Source: Paraburkholderia bonniea
Lineage (GTDB): Bacteria; Pseudomonadota; Gammaproteobacteria; Burkholderiales; Burkholderiaceae
Direction of reading: 5' to 3'
Assembly: GCF_009455625.1 (NCBI RefSeq)
Contig: NZ_QPEQ01000001.1
Span: 1,922,001-1,986,000, forward strand
DNA: 64,000 nucleotides
Part shown: positions 20,577-29,467 of the stretch, in pieces
Position numbering within the stretch: the stretch's first letter is position 1
How the letters are laid out: the number at the start of each line of letters is the position of its first letter
The notes under the pieces: generated by a model
What the model was told of the DNA's origin: nothing
The model's input: the letters and a program-made list of their open reading frames with translations, nothing else
Database searches by the model: none
Position numbers and translations under genes: made by a program

Positions 20577-21392
20577 TGCTCCTCCCGCCCATCCATTTTG
20601 TTTTGTTTTGTTTTGTTCAATACGCTGGCAGCGTTTGATTCCAGACGCGCGCGACCGTCATTCCGGTATGCGGACCCCGTCCGCCAGCCGATACGTTTTT
20701 GCTGTGGTGCGACACGCGCGCAGGCCTGCGCGCCGAGGCCGCGCCTGGGCGCAGCCTTCGGCACGCAGGCCCCAGGCGAGATGAAAAAGAAAAAGACAGA
20801 GGCAAAGGCGAAGGCAGCAGAAGCTGCCCCGCCCGCGCACGGGGCAGCCCATGCGCGCGGCAACCAGACGCGGGGTAAAGCTCGCTGGCGTGATGTGCTT
20901 GATGTGCGCTTGATGTGCTTCGATTTAATCGACGCGGCTGAACGGAACACCAACGCGGCTTACGCCGCGTCGCGCCGACGCAAACCGGTTGATGCTGGCG
21001 AACCACGAAAGTATTCGTGTCCACGATGCTTCGCTCCCCGACCGGCATGTTGTTCATGCTCACTCATGCTGTGATTCGCTCAAAGGTCGTTGAGCAGTCT
21101 GGATAGCAACGGTTGCTGTATCCAGCGGTCGATATGCCGCCTGAATAGCCTTTCAGTAACGTTGCACCAGAATTCGTTCCGTTTTTAATCAGTTATTTAT
21201 TTAGCGGGTGACTGACGCAGCCAGGCCGCTGCGTCATAACAGGCGCGGCGGCTAGCCTGGAGGGAGGGGCAAGAAGAAAGAAAAAAACAGACGCTGGGCG
21301 CAGGCAAAGGCGCGGAGAGTCAGGCTGAGGGTTTGGTCTTTTTATGTCGTCGCGTGCCGTTTAAAACCGGATGACCTGCCACCCCGTTCACC
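20577..21392. other. Intergenic region upstream of the autotransporter
   Basis: No gene is supported. The region holds the autotransporter promoter and, at its right part, the 3' flank of the OmpA-family gene. An open frame on the plus strand (20487-21074) overlaps the autotransporter start antisense and has low-complexity Ala/Lys content only. Confidence 0.5.
20596..20615 (-). repeat. (CAAAA)4 pentanucleotide repeat in the autotransporter 5' region
   Basis: Four perfect copies of TTTTG on the plus strand read CAAAA on the coding strand, ending 19 bp before the start codon and just before the GGAGG ribosome binding site. Such short tandem repeats can change copy number by slippage and alter promoter spacing or leader structure of surface-protein genes. 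Confidence 0.75.
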
Positions 21393-22166
21393 TCACTCCT
21401 GAAACACCATCACATCTGCTCGCCGGTTGATGGCCCGGCCATGCGGTGTGTCGTTGCCTGCGATCGGTTCGGTATCGCTATGGCCCACCGCTTCCACGCG
21501 CTCGGGCGGCACGCCCGCAGCAAGCAAGATGCGCCTGACCTGCTCTGCGCGTTCGTCGGAAATCACCTGGTTGGAACCTGGCGGAGCGTTGGCCGTGGTC
21601 AGGCTATCGGTATGGCCTGTTACCCGGACTTTTGCCTGCACCCTGGCAATCTCCCGCCCAACCCTGGCAAGCAGGCCTCCGGCTGGTTCGTTAACCGTGA
21701 CGAGGCCCGCCGGAAACATGTCCTTGATGCGCACCGTGAGCACCGTGCGCGCGACGTTTTCTTCCAGGCTTACCGTGCCCGCCTCAATCTCGCGTTGCAG
21801 CAGATGGTTGAGCTTTCTGGCCAGCACATCGACCGGTTGCGCCGCCTGTACCGCAGGAGGGGTGTAGCTCAAGCGTTCGTGGATGAATGCGCCAAGCAGG
21901 CCTGACAGCAGCGACAGCATCAGGCCAAGGGCAATCCAGATGGCTATCTTGCGCGCGGGTTTGACTGCGGCCTCACGCGTGCCCCATACATCGACCACCT
22001 GCCAGCGCGGCGGCAATGCTTCAAGCGTTGTCGTGGTGGTGCGGACAAGGGGATGAGCTGACGCATCCGGTACATCCGGCGTGTCCGGATCATCTTGCGT
22101 GTCCGGCAAATTCCGCGCATCCCGCCGATGGTCTGGCGGAACGGGCAGCTCGGTGGTTGACGTCAT
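21393..22166 (-). CDS. OmpA-family protein with one N-terminal membrane segment
   Basis: A 257-residue protein from the ATG at 22166, which follows GAAGGAAGG. Residues 1-70 are polar and Asp/Pro-rich with a cytoplasmic character. One membrane helix (IALGLMLSLLSGLLGAFI) lies near 78-95, and the periplasmic C-terminal half is an OmpA/MotB peptidoglycan-binding domain with VTGHTDS, SDERAEQVRRILLAAGV, VGHSD and GRAINRRADV. Insertion by one helix, not a barrel, resembles MotB-like or secretion-associated OmpA proteins. It lies upstream of the autotransporter on the same strand, about 0.8 kb away, so a shared role in cell-envelope display is possible but unproven. Confidence 0.85.
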   Translation of the reverse strand: MTSTTELPVPPDHRRDARNLPDTQDDPDTPDVPDASAHPLVRTTTTTLEALPPRWQVVDVWGTREAAVKPARKIAIWIALGLMLSLLSGLLGAFIHERLSYTPPAVQAAQPVDVLARKLNHLLQREIEAGTVSLEENVARTVLTVRIKDMFPAGLVTVNEPAGGLLARVGREIARVQAKVRVTGHTDSLTTANAPPGSNQVISDERAEQVRRILLAAGVPPERVEAVGHSDTEPIAGNDTPHGRAINRRADVMVFQE

Positions 22167-23033
22167 GGCCCTTCCTTCAGGAAATACGCATATGCAGACA
22201 TATGCAGATACGCAGTGCGACCCACCTAGCCTCGAAGCCGCAAGCGGGCCCATCAACAGCCCTTCTACGCGGCAAGAACAGGCTTAAGCGCTGGCTACGC
22301 CTGAGGAAGCATTCATGACCTGTGCTTAACGCCAACCCAGGGCAAATAATTCTGTGCGGGATCTCACTGCCCAATGTTTAAAACTGCTAAACGGGAGTGC
22401 GTGACAATCTAACCGAAATTAGCAAAAGCACCTCAGGCAAATAAATTAAATTTCCCTATCAAATTCACTTCACACAGAAAATTAATGTCTTGCAGCGGGT
22501 ATTTTTTATGCTTCTTCAGATCAGCAATGGCAAACCCGATTTATTTCGAGATAATAAAATCCAATGCTGCTGCCAGATTAAAACCGCATCGCCACGCCCC
22601 AGCCAAGCCCTGCCACACAACGCTCTGACTGAAATTCAAAGTGCTTGAATCAATCACCCCGCCAGCTTCATCGCGCACCGCCAAACTTTCATTTCAAACT
22701 CCCTTCCCAGCCCACCAGACTCGCCAGATACACACACCGGTTTCATTACAGACATAACCACACAGCGTGATTCACAGAAAAAATATTTGACTAAAAAATC
22801 AAGCTTAGGCACTACAACCGCCGATAAAAAAACACCCAGCGGAATGCTCATCCGCTGGGTGCATCATTACCACCACAAATCGCTAGCGCTGAATCTACAC
22901 GCGTGACCCGGCCACATGAAGCAGGCGCTTCACGCGTTCAATGCCCTGGCTGAGGTCTACCGTCTGCTGCAGCAAATGCGTGCTGCCTGGCGTTTTGCTA
23001 TGCGTGCCTTCGTGCTATCTCGTCTTGCTGCGC
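22167..23033. other. Intergenic region between ompA-like and racemase genes
   Basis: About 870 bp, AT-rich from 22370 to 22620. It holds the OmpA-like gene's promoter on its left side and the terminator of the racemase/ABC operon at 22826-22861. Small open frames here lack ribosome binding sites. Confidence 0.5.
22826..22861 (-). terminator. Rho-independent terminator of the racemase/ABC operon
   Basis: CACCCAGCGGA (22833-22843) pairs with TCCGCTGGGTG (22851-22861), and the A7 run at 22826-22832 gives a U-run in minus-strand RNA. It lies about 170 bp after the last gene of the operon. Confidence 0.85.
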
Positions 23034-24047
23034 TCAGCGCACCAGGAACCCCGCGCCGACCGGATCATTGCGCTCAATGGTCCAGCGCGCCGTGCCGAGA
23101 ATGCTCGCCGTGCCCTTCACCGAAGTGCGCACCGCATGCGTGCCGTTCAGGTCCACATTGCCCAGCAGACAGCCTTCGAAGGTGCCGCTGCCCAGCAGCC
23201 CTTCCGACAAAATCGGCTGATTCAGCTTGAGCTTGCCGCGCGCTTCGAACATCGCCAGCATCGCGCTGGTGCCCGTGCCGCCAGGCGAGCGATCCAGTTG
23301 CCCCGCGCTGAACACGTGCACGTTCTTGTAGAACGCCCCTTCAATCGTCGGCGAATGCCAGAACGTAATGAAGTTCAGATTGTTGATGTGAGCTTCGGTC
23401 GGATGCTGGATGCGCAATTGCTCCTTGATCTGGTCGCGCACCAGCAGGCCAAGACGTGACAGCTCGCTGCCGTTATCCGGCGAAATCCGCAACGCGCAAC
23501 CCGAGAGATCGACGATGCCGAAGTAGTTGCCACCCCATGCCAGATCGGCTTTCAGGTCGCCATAACCCGGCAGGTGCACCGGAATATCCTGGGCCGCAAC
23601 GTAGGCCGGCACGTTTTCGAAACGCGTCCACAACACCTTGTCACCTTCAGACGCCACATCGGCCACCACCAGACCCGCCGTGGTTTCAAAACGAATCCGC
23701 GTCATGCCGTTGGCCCCGCGCTGCACCAGCCCCAGCGCCACCATCGTCATCGCCACCGCAATCGTGCCGTGACCGCACATATGCGAGTACTCCGTGCCGT
23801 CGATATAAATCAGGCCCGCGTCAAATTCCTTGCTGGAAGGCGGCGTCAGAAACACGCCGAACATGTCCTTGTGGCCACGCGGTTCGCGCATCAGCGACTG
23901 GCGCAACCAGTCGTAATTGGCCTCAAGAAAGGCACGCTTTTCCAGAATCGTCGAACCCGCCGGATACGGAATGCCGCTGTGAACGATACAAAGGGGCTCC
24001 CCTTCGGTGTGGGTATAGATAACGTCGAACGTGTCCTGCTGGCGCAT
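23034..24047 (-). CDS. Proline racemase/hydroxyproline epimerase-family enzyme with Cys-to-Gly change
   Basis: A 337-residue member of the proline racemase superfamily, started at 24047 after GAGGAG with 8-nt spacing. The first catalytic motif is intact (SHMCGHGTIAVAM, Cys near residue 91). The second reads DRSPGGTGTSA where proline racemases and 4-hydroxyproline 2-epimerases have DRSPCGTGTSA; the codon is GGC. In this superfamily Cys/Cys enzymes are racemases or epimerases and Cys/Thr enzymes are trans-3-hydroxyproline dehydratases. A Cys/Gly pair suggests loss of one acid/base, so dehydratase-like or altered activity is possible. It is the last gene of an operon with a PotABCD-like transporter, which suggests catabolism of an imported proline derivative. 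Confidence 0.85.
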   Translation of the reverse strand: MRQQDTFDVIYTHTEGEPLCIVHSGIPYPAGSTILEKRAFLEANYDWLRQSLMREPRGHKDMFGVFLTPPSSKEFDAGLIYIDGTEYSHMCGHGTIAVAMTMVALGLVQRGANGMTRIRFETTAGLVVADVASEGDKVLWTRFENVPAYVAAQDIPVHLPGYGDLKADLAWGGNYFGIVDLSGCALRISPDNGSELSRLGLLVRDQIKEQLRIQHPTEAHINNLNFITFWHSPTIEGAFYKNVHVFSAGQLDRSPGGTGTSAMLAMFEARGKLKLNQPILSEGLLGSGTFEGCLLGNVDLNGTHAVRTSVKGTASILGTARWTIERNDPVGAGFLVR

Positions 24048-24080
24048 GATGGCAACTCCTCGTTGAAAATTAAAAGTGGG

Positions 24081-24869
24081 TTATTTCCGGTCGGACAACA
24101 TATCGAGGCCAACCGTCAAATCGAGAATCGTGATCGCCACAACCGCTACCAGGATGGTCGCGCCCGATACTGCGGCGATCGTCGGATCAATCGTGTACTG
24201 CACGTAGTTAAAGAGCTTCACGGGAATCGTATTGAGGCTCGCGGTGGTGTTGAAAATCGACAGCTCAACGTTGATCCATGACGAGATGAAAGCGAAGATC
24301 GATCCCGTCACGATGCCTGGACGGATGCGCGGCAGCACCACCAGAAAAAACGTCGTCCATGGGTTGGCACCGAGATCCGCCGAGGCTTCTTCGAGCGCCC
24401 GCTGTTCCGGCGTCATCATCGACAGCGCAGAGCGCAGCACGAACGGCGCGACGATCACCGCATGTCCGATCAGCAGCGAAGTAAAGCTGCGGGTCAAGCC
24501 GAAGTACCCGCCGAACTGCAGCAGTGCTGCACCCAGCACGATGTGCGGCAACACCAGCGGGGCCATCAGCAGCGCACTCAGCGCACGTTTGCCAGGAAAC
24601 GGATAGCGCGCCAGTGCCAGCGCAGCAGGTATCGTCAGCGCCAGCGCGGCAGCCGTGGCGGCCAGCGCCAGCAAGGTACTGGTGGTAAAGGCCGAGACAT
24701 AGCTCGGGTCGGCCAGCATCACGTGATACCAGTGCAGAGTCCAGCCGCGCGGCGGGAAAGCCAGAAACTCGGTCGCCGTCAGCGAGCTGCCAACGATCAC
24801 CACCAGCGGCAGCACTACGTACCCCAGCACCAACCATGACACCAGACGAATCGACAGGCGCGCGATCAT
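24081..24869 (-). CDS. PotC-like ABC transporter permease
   Basis: A 262-residue inner-membrane protein with six predicted helices and the EAA loop LEEASADLGANPWTTFFLVV about two thirds along, the signature through which it contacts the ATPase. Its start overlaps the stop of the preceding permease gene by 4 bp (ATGA), showing translational coupling. It resembles the second permease of spermidine/putrescine-type importers, a group that also carries opines, quaternary amines and other small cations. With the neighbouring genes it forms a complete importer: binding protein, ATPase, two permeases. Confidence 0.9.
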   Translation of the reverse strand: MIARLSIRLVSWLVLGYVVLPLVVIVGSSLTATEFLAFPPRGWTLHWYHVMLADPSYVSAFTTSTLLALAATAAALALTIPAALALARYPFPGKRALSALLMAPLVLPHIVLGAALLQFGGYFGLTRSFTSLLIGHAVIVAPFVLRSALSMMTPEQRALEEASADLGANPWTTFFLVVLPRIRPGIVTGSIFAFISSWINVELSIFNTTASLNTIPVKLFNYVQYTIDPTIAAVSGATILVAVVAITILDLTVGLDMLSDRK

Positions 24870-25708
24870 CGGCTCCCTCCGCGAATTTCTCCGACGCGGC
24901 CTGCTAATGCCACCATCGCCAGCGTGAAAACCAGCAGCACGATGCTCAGTGCGCCGCCATAGTTGAAATCAAAGGTCGCGCTGTACTGCTGGAAGATCAG
25001 CATCGACAGCACGGTGACGCGGCCACCGGAAAGCAGCGCGGGGGTGACGTAGGCGCTCACGGCCAGCGTGAACACCATGATCGAACCCGCCACCACTCCT
25101 GGCAGCGTCAGCGGCAGCGTGACGTGACGGAAGGTTTGCGCGGGGCTCGCGCCCAGGTCGGCCGAGGCTTGCTCCACCGCCGGATCGACTTGCGCCAGCG
25201 CATTGCCCACCGCCAGCACCACGAACGGCAGCAGCACGTACACCATCCCGATCAGAATCCCAAGCTCAGTGCCGAGAAAGCGCATGGGCTTGTCAATCGC
25301 GCCGCTAGCCAGCAGGGTCTGGTTCACGAGGCCATTGCGGCCCAGCAGAATCATCCAGCCGAACGAGCGCACGATATTGCTGGTCAGCATCGGCACCACT
25401 AGCAAGATCACGCAGACGCGCCGCCAGGTCCGCCAGCGCACCACCCGCACCAGGTACCACGCCAGCGGATAGCCCAGCACCAGGCACACCAGCGTGCTCA
25501 GACAGGCGAGACGAAAGGTGACGATGATTACGTCCCAGTGATATTGGTCGGCCAGCACATGGAGGTAATTCGCCAGCGTCAGCCCCGCACCATTCGCACT
25601 GCTCAAACTAGCCAGCAGCACCACTGCGAGCGGCGCGACAAAGAACGCGGCGAAAAACGCCAGCGGTGCCGCAAGCATCATCAGCGGGGTCAGCGTGGCG
25701 GGCTTCAT
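24866..25708 (-). CDS. PotB-like ABC transporter permease
   Basis: A 280-residue inner-membrane protein with six predicted helices and the EAA motif VEQASADLGASPAQTFRHVT. Its start overlaps the ATPase stop by 4 bp. It should pair with the PotC-like protein to form the translocation channel. The first helix segment (MMLAAPLAFFAAFFVAPLAV) fits a permease N-terminus and no signal peptide is needed. Confidence 0.9.
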   Translation of the reverse strand: MKPATLTPLMMLAAPLAFFAAFFVAPLAVVLLASLSSANGAGLTLANYLHVLADQYHWDVIIVTFRLACLSTLVCLVLGYPLAWYLVRVVRWRTWRRVCVILLVVPMLTSNIVRSFGWMILLGRNGLVNQTLLASGAIDKPMRFLGTELGILIGMVYVLLPFVVLAVGNALAQVDPAVEQASADLGASPAQTFRHVTLPLTLPGVVAGSIMVFTLAVSAYVTPALLSGGRVTVLSMLIFQQYSATFDFNYGGALSIVLLVFTLAMVALAGRVGEIRGGSR

Positions 25709-26790
25709 GCCGTCTCTCCGAGCAAATGCAGCGCCGCAGGCGCAAAGCCGAGCCGCACCGCGCTGCCTTTGCGCACCTCCGCGCCAGGCAGGCCCATCAC
25801 TCGCGCCACCAGCCGCTGGCCACCCGCATCGACATGCAGCATCGTGTGGCTGCCCACGCTCACCACCTCTGCCAGCGTCGCACTAAAACTGCACAGCCCA
25901 CGCTCGTCCAGCGCGCTGCCGTGGCCATGGCTATCCAGCAGTTGCAATTGCTCAGGGCGCAGCACGGCAATCCCTTGCGCGGGCACGTCAACCCGTGGCA
26001 GCGGCAACACCGCTGGCAACAGCCCCGGCAGCGCCAGCGCGAAGCCGCCCGCCACAGTCCGGAACGGCAGCAAGTTGGCTTCACCGATGAATTCGGTGAC
26101 AAAGCGTGTCGCTGGCGCGCGGTAAATTTCCGTCCCCGCGCCGACCTGCTCGATACGTCCCGCGTTCATCACGACGATGCGGTCCGCCATCGTCATCGCC
26201 TCTTCCTGGTCGTGCGTCACAAACACAAACGCAATGCCCAGCTTTTCCTGCAGATGCTTGAGCTCCAGTTGCATGCGCCGCCGCAGCTTCATATCGAGCG
26301 CCGACAACGGCTCGTCGAGCAGCAGCAGCTTGGGCCGGTTGACGATGGCCCGCGCCAGCGCCACGCGCTGCTGCTGGCCACCGGACATCTCACGCGGATA
26401 ACGCGCCCCCAGTGCTTCGAGCCCGACCATTTCCAGCGCGCCCTGGGCCCGCGCCGCCGCCTCGCGGCGCGACACACCCTGACGCCGCGGGCCGTAAGCC
26501 ACGTTCTCCAGCACGCTCATATGCGCAAACAATGCGTAGTTCTGGAACACCGTATTCAGCGGACGCCGGTACGGCGGCAAGTGCGTCACATCCTCGCCAT
26601 CAATCACGATGCGGCCACGATCCGGCGTCATAAACCCAGCGATCGCGCGCAACAAAGTGGTCTTGCCACATCCGCTCGGCCCCAGCAGCGCGATGAACTC
26701 GCCCTGGCGGATGTCGAGACTGATCTGGTCGAGCGCCGTGTACGCGCCAAAACGCTTGCACACGGCATCGAGAGTCAATAGAGCAGGCAT
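25705..26790 (-). CDS. PotA-like ABC transporter ATPase
   Basis: I start it at the ATG at 26790, which gives MPALLTLDAVCKRFGAYTAL, the usual opening; the longer frame to 26835 overlaps the binding-protein gene. The 361-residue product has Walker A (GPSGCGKTT), the ABC signature (MSGGQQQRVALARA) and Walker B (LLLLDEPLSALD) in the first 180 residues. A C-terminal TOBE-type regulatory domain lies after about residue 235. It energises the adjacent permeases. The gene starts 14 bp after the binding-protein stop. Confidence 0.92.
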   Translation of the reverse strand: MPALLTLDAVCKRFGAYTALDQISLDIRQGEFIALLGPSGCGKTTLLRAIAGFMTPDRGRIVIDGEDVTHLPPYRRPLNTVFQNYALFAHMSVLENVAYGPRRQGVSRREAAARAQGALEMVGLEALGARYPREMSGGQQQRVALARAIVNRPKLLLLDEPLSALDMKLRRRMQLELKHLQEKLGIAFVFVTHDQEEAMTMADRIVVMNAGRIEQVGAGTEIYRAPATRFVTEFIGEANLLPFRTVAGGFALALPGLLPAVLPLPRVDVPAQGIAVLRPEQLQLLDSHGHGSALDERGLCSFSATLAEVVSVGSHTMLHVDAGGQRLVARVMGLPGAEVRKGSAVRLGFAPAALHLLGETA

Positions 26791-26804
26791 CGCAGCGATC
26801 CGGT

Positions 26805-27857
26805 TCAACGCTTGTTGGCCACTTGGCGGTTCCACGCGGCGGTGATTTCCGCGCGGCGGGCATTAATCGCGCTCCAGTCAAACAGCTTCAAGCTGTTGAC
26901 CGAACCCGACGCGCCCCACGGCAGCTTGCGCGACACCTCAGCAGGCAGCGTTACCCCAGCGACCGCAGGCCCGAGATACAGCTTGGTCGCCAGACAAGTC
27001 GCGGCAGCGGGCGTGAGGGCGGAATTGATGAATTGCTCGGCGGCGGCCTTGTTGCGTGAACCCTTCACCAGATGCAGCCGGGCATCGGTAGCCCAAGCCC
27101 CTTCCTTCGGCACCACGAAGCCCAGCGGCACCCCCTTGTCGATCAAATCCCAGGCACCCACGTTGAAATGCGCGCCAATCACCGCTTCGCCGCTCTGGAA
27201 TGCATTGGAGGCCGCACCCGAGCTATCGAAGAACAAGGCGGTATCGAGCGCGGCCAGCTTGGCGTAGACCGGCTCAAGGCTGGCCGGATTGACGCCCCAG
27301 ACCTGGGCGAGGAACACCACGAACGGCACCCCGGCGGAATTCGCGGGCGATGGCACGGTCACGGCTCCAGCGTAGGCTGGGTTCCACAAGTCTTTCCAGC
27401 TGGTCGGTACCGTCTTCACCGCCTTGGTGCTGTAGGTCAAACCCAGCGAGTAGTACCCCGAGCTCACCGCATAGGTGGTCGCGCCATTGCGGTACACCGC
27501 TTGCGGCAGCATGTTTTTCAGGTTGGGAAGCGCCGCCGCATCGAGGTTATCGACCACCCCTGCCTGATAAGCCAGTTCGCTGATGCCGCCATCCATCCAC
27601 GCGACATCGACGCTCGGCGCATTTTTCTGCTGTTGCAGCTTAGCCAGCGTGGTGGTCGACGTGCCCAGTTCAGGCGTAACGGCGATCCCGGTCGCCTTGG
27701 TGAACGGCTCAGCGACACAGCTGCGAAATGCATCGCCCCAGTTGCCGCCATACATGGCGACCGTCAACCGTGGCGTTTGCGCCTGCACCCCGAGCGCTGC
27801 GAGCGTGCCAGCCAGCGCGAGAGTGGCCTTGATCGTGTTGCGATTTCTGAGCTTCAT
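26805..27857 (-). CDS. PotD-like periplasmic substrate-binding protein
   Basis: First gene of the operon, 350 residues from the ATG at 27857, preceded by AGGGGG with 5-nt spacing. A signal peptide (TIKATLALAGTLAALGVQAQ) targets it to the periplasm. The fold is that of spermidine/putrescine-type binding proteins: LTVAMYGGNWGDAF near the N-terminus and VDVAWMDGGISELAYQ in the middle. The set of genes around it hints at a cyclic amino acid or betaine as ligand, but polyamine-type ligands are not excluded. Confidence 0.88.
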   Translation of the reverse strand: MKLRNRNTIKATLALAGTLAALGVQAQTPRLTVAMYGGNWGDAFRSCVAEPFTKATGIAVTPELGTSTTTLAKLQQQKNAPSVDVAWMDGGISELAYQAGVVDNLDAAALPNLKNMLPQAVYRNGATTYAVSSGYYSLGLTYSTKAVKTVPTSWKDLWNPAYAGAVTVPSPANSAGVPFVVFLAQVWGVNPASLEPVYAKLAALDTALFFDSSGAASNAFQSGEAVIGAHFNVGAWDLIDKGVPLGFVVPKEGAWATDARLHLVKGSRNKAAAEQFINSALTPAAATCLATKLYLGPAVAGVTLPAEVSRKLPWGASGSVNSLKLFDWSAINARRAEITAAWNRQVANKR

Positions 27858-27963
27858 GTCGTCCCCCTGATAAGTTGGCCAAGTCCTGACCACCCCTGCA
27901 TCTTGCGCGTCGTCCGGCTGGACGAGCTTGCAAGCCGGGGTCAAAAAATTGAATAATTGCGTC

Positions 27964-29061
27964 ATGCAACCAACGCCCCCTACCCCCGCCAAAACCCTTA
28001 TTCCATCAAGCCCAGAGACTATCTCGAAATCGGGTAAACCCGCTCTGTCTGTCGGTTTTATTCTGTTGCACCAGTTCACCCTGGCCGCCTTCGCCGGGCT
28101 GCTGGACGTGCTGCGGCTGGCAGCGGACCACGGCGGCCGCAGCCGGCAGATTCACACTCGCTGGCGGGTATTGAGCATGGATGGTTTGCCGCGCACCTCA
28201 AGCGCTGGTGCCATCGTGACGGTTGATGGCGGCTTGCCTGATGATCCAGCGCAGTTCGATTACATCGCTGTGTGTGGCGGCAACGACTACCCCAACACCT
28301 ATCTGCCACCGCAACTGCGTGACTGGCTGCGCGACGCGAGCGCGCGTCACGTGCGGATGCTAGGCATTTGCACCGGCACCTTCGCGCTGGCGCAAGCCGA
28401 CTTGATCGGCAGCCGCGCGGTGTGCGTGCACTGGAACGTGCTGGATGCGTTTCGCACGCGCTATCCGCAGGCCCGCGCGGTGGTGGATCACCTGTTCGTC
28501 GATGAAGGGGATGTGATTACCTGCGCTGGCTCGACTGCGGCGATTGATCTGGGGCTGTACCTGGTTGCGCGGCACTGCGGCCGGGCAGAAGCACAACAGG
28601 TGGTACGGCACATGATGCTGCAAGGCATCCGCCCGGCGAAGCTGCCGCAGGCGCATTTTTACGCCGACCTGATGCATATCAAGGACATCCGGGTGCGCCA
28701 GGCAGCGCATTTCATCGAGCAGCGCATCGACAACCCGCCCACGCTGGATGCGATTGCACGCTATGTCGGCGTTGGGCGGCGTCAGCTTGAGCGGGCTTTT
28801 CACGAAGCGCTAGGGCTCTCGCCAATGGCGTTTCTGCGCTCGTTACGGCTGGAATATGGTTGCTGGCTGCTGTTGAATAACCCGCCTGGCGTGACGCAGA
28901 TTACGCAGATCGCACTGGACTGCGGCTTTGCGGATGGCGCGCATTTTTCGCGGGATTTCCGCGCGAAGTATGGCGTGTCGCCACGTGAATTTCAGCGCCA
29001 GGGCGGCGCGCGCGTGGCGCTTGAGGTGGATGCCATGGAGGGGGATGGCGTGCGCCCTTAG
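27964..29061 (+). CDS. GlxA-type AraC-family transcriptional regulator
   Basis: A 365-residue protein, divergent from the transporter operon with about 106 bp between start codons. The N-terminal domain is DJ-1/PfpI-like (PALSVGFILLHQFTLAAFAG, nucleophile-elbow region MLGICTGTFALAQ). The C-terminal 100 residues are an AraC double helix-turn-helix (LDAIARYVGVGRRQLERAFH and ITQIALDCGFADGAHFSRDF). Regulators of this type often sense amino-acid derivatives and activate the neighbouring catabolic operon, which is the simplest reading here. The chosen start lacks a clear ribosome binding site; the upstream in-frame ATG at 27928 does no better. Confidence 0.85.
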   Translation: MQPTPPTPAKTLIPSSPETISKSGKPALSVGFILLHQFTLAAFAGLLDVLRLAADHGGRSRQIHTRWRVLSMDGLPRTSSAGAIVTVDGGLPDDPAQFDYIAVCGGNDYPNTYLPPQLRDWLRDASARHVRMLGICTGTFALAQADLIGSRAVCVHWNVLDAFRTRYPQARAVVDHLFVDEGDVITCAGSTAAIDLGLYLVARHCGRAEAQQVVRHMMLQGIRPAKLPQAHFYADLMHIKDIRVRQAAHFIEQRIDNPPTLDAIARYVGVGRRQLERAFHEALGLSPMAFLRSLRLEYGCWLLLNNPPGVTQITQIALDCGFADGAHFSRDFRAKYGVSPREFQRQGGARVALEVDAMEGDGVRP

Positions 29062-29467
29062 CCTGAATTGAAACCGCCAGACACTCGGCCTTGAGCAACG
29101 CCTGGCGGCTGATCTTTCTCGCCATGGCTGTTTTGGCTGTTTTGGCTGTTTTGGCTGCCATGGGCCGCTAACGCCCTTAGCCCGGCTTTAAGCGCCTGAC
29201 CGGCACCCAAACCACGGTGTTTTTTCTGAAAAAGGCCTAAGCCGAGTGGGTCCCTGGCTTTATCGCTGATCGCTGATCGCTGACGCATGCGAAACAGTAT
29301 CGCCATTGCTGGATTACTGGCAGGTACGACAGGTGCTGCAGATAGATCCCATCGCAAACGCCAGCCCCAACGCTACGAGCCCCACCCTAACCGAGCGGCC
29401 TCATCAACCAGGCCCAGCGTTGCGCCACGCAGCAAAACACGTAGCGCAACGCCTTTCCGCCTACAAC
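29062..29467. other. Intergenic region with 9-bp tandem repeat
   Basis: No gene is supported between the convergent regulator and cytochrome genes. GGCTGTTTT is repeated three times plus a partial copy at 29126-29157, and GCTGATC repeats occur near 29268-29282. Confidence 0.55.

Noticed and set aside
22654..22851. 65-codon minus-strand frame
   Set aside because: It begins inside the terminator hairpin of the racemase operon.
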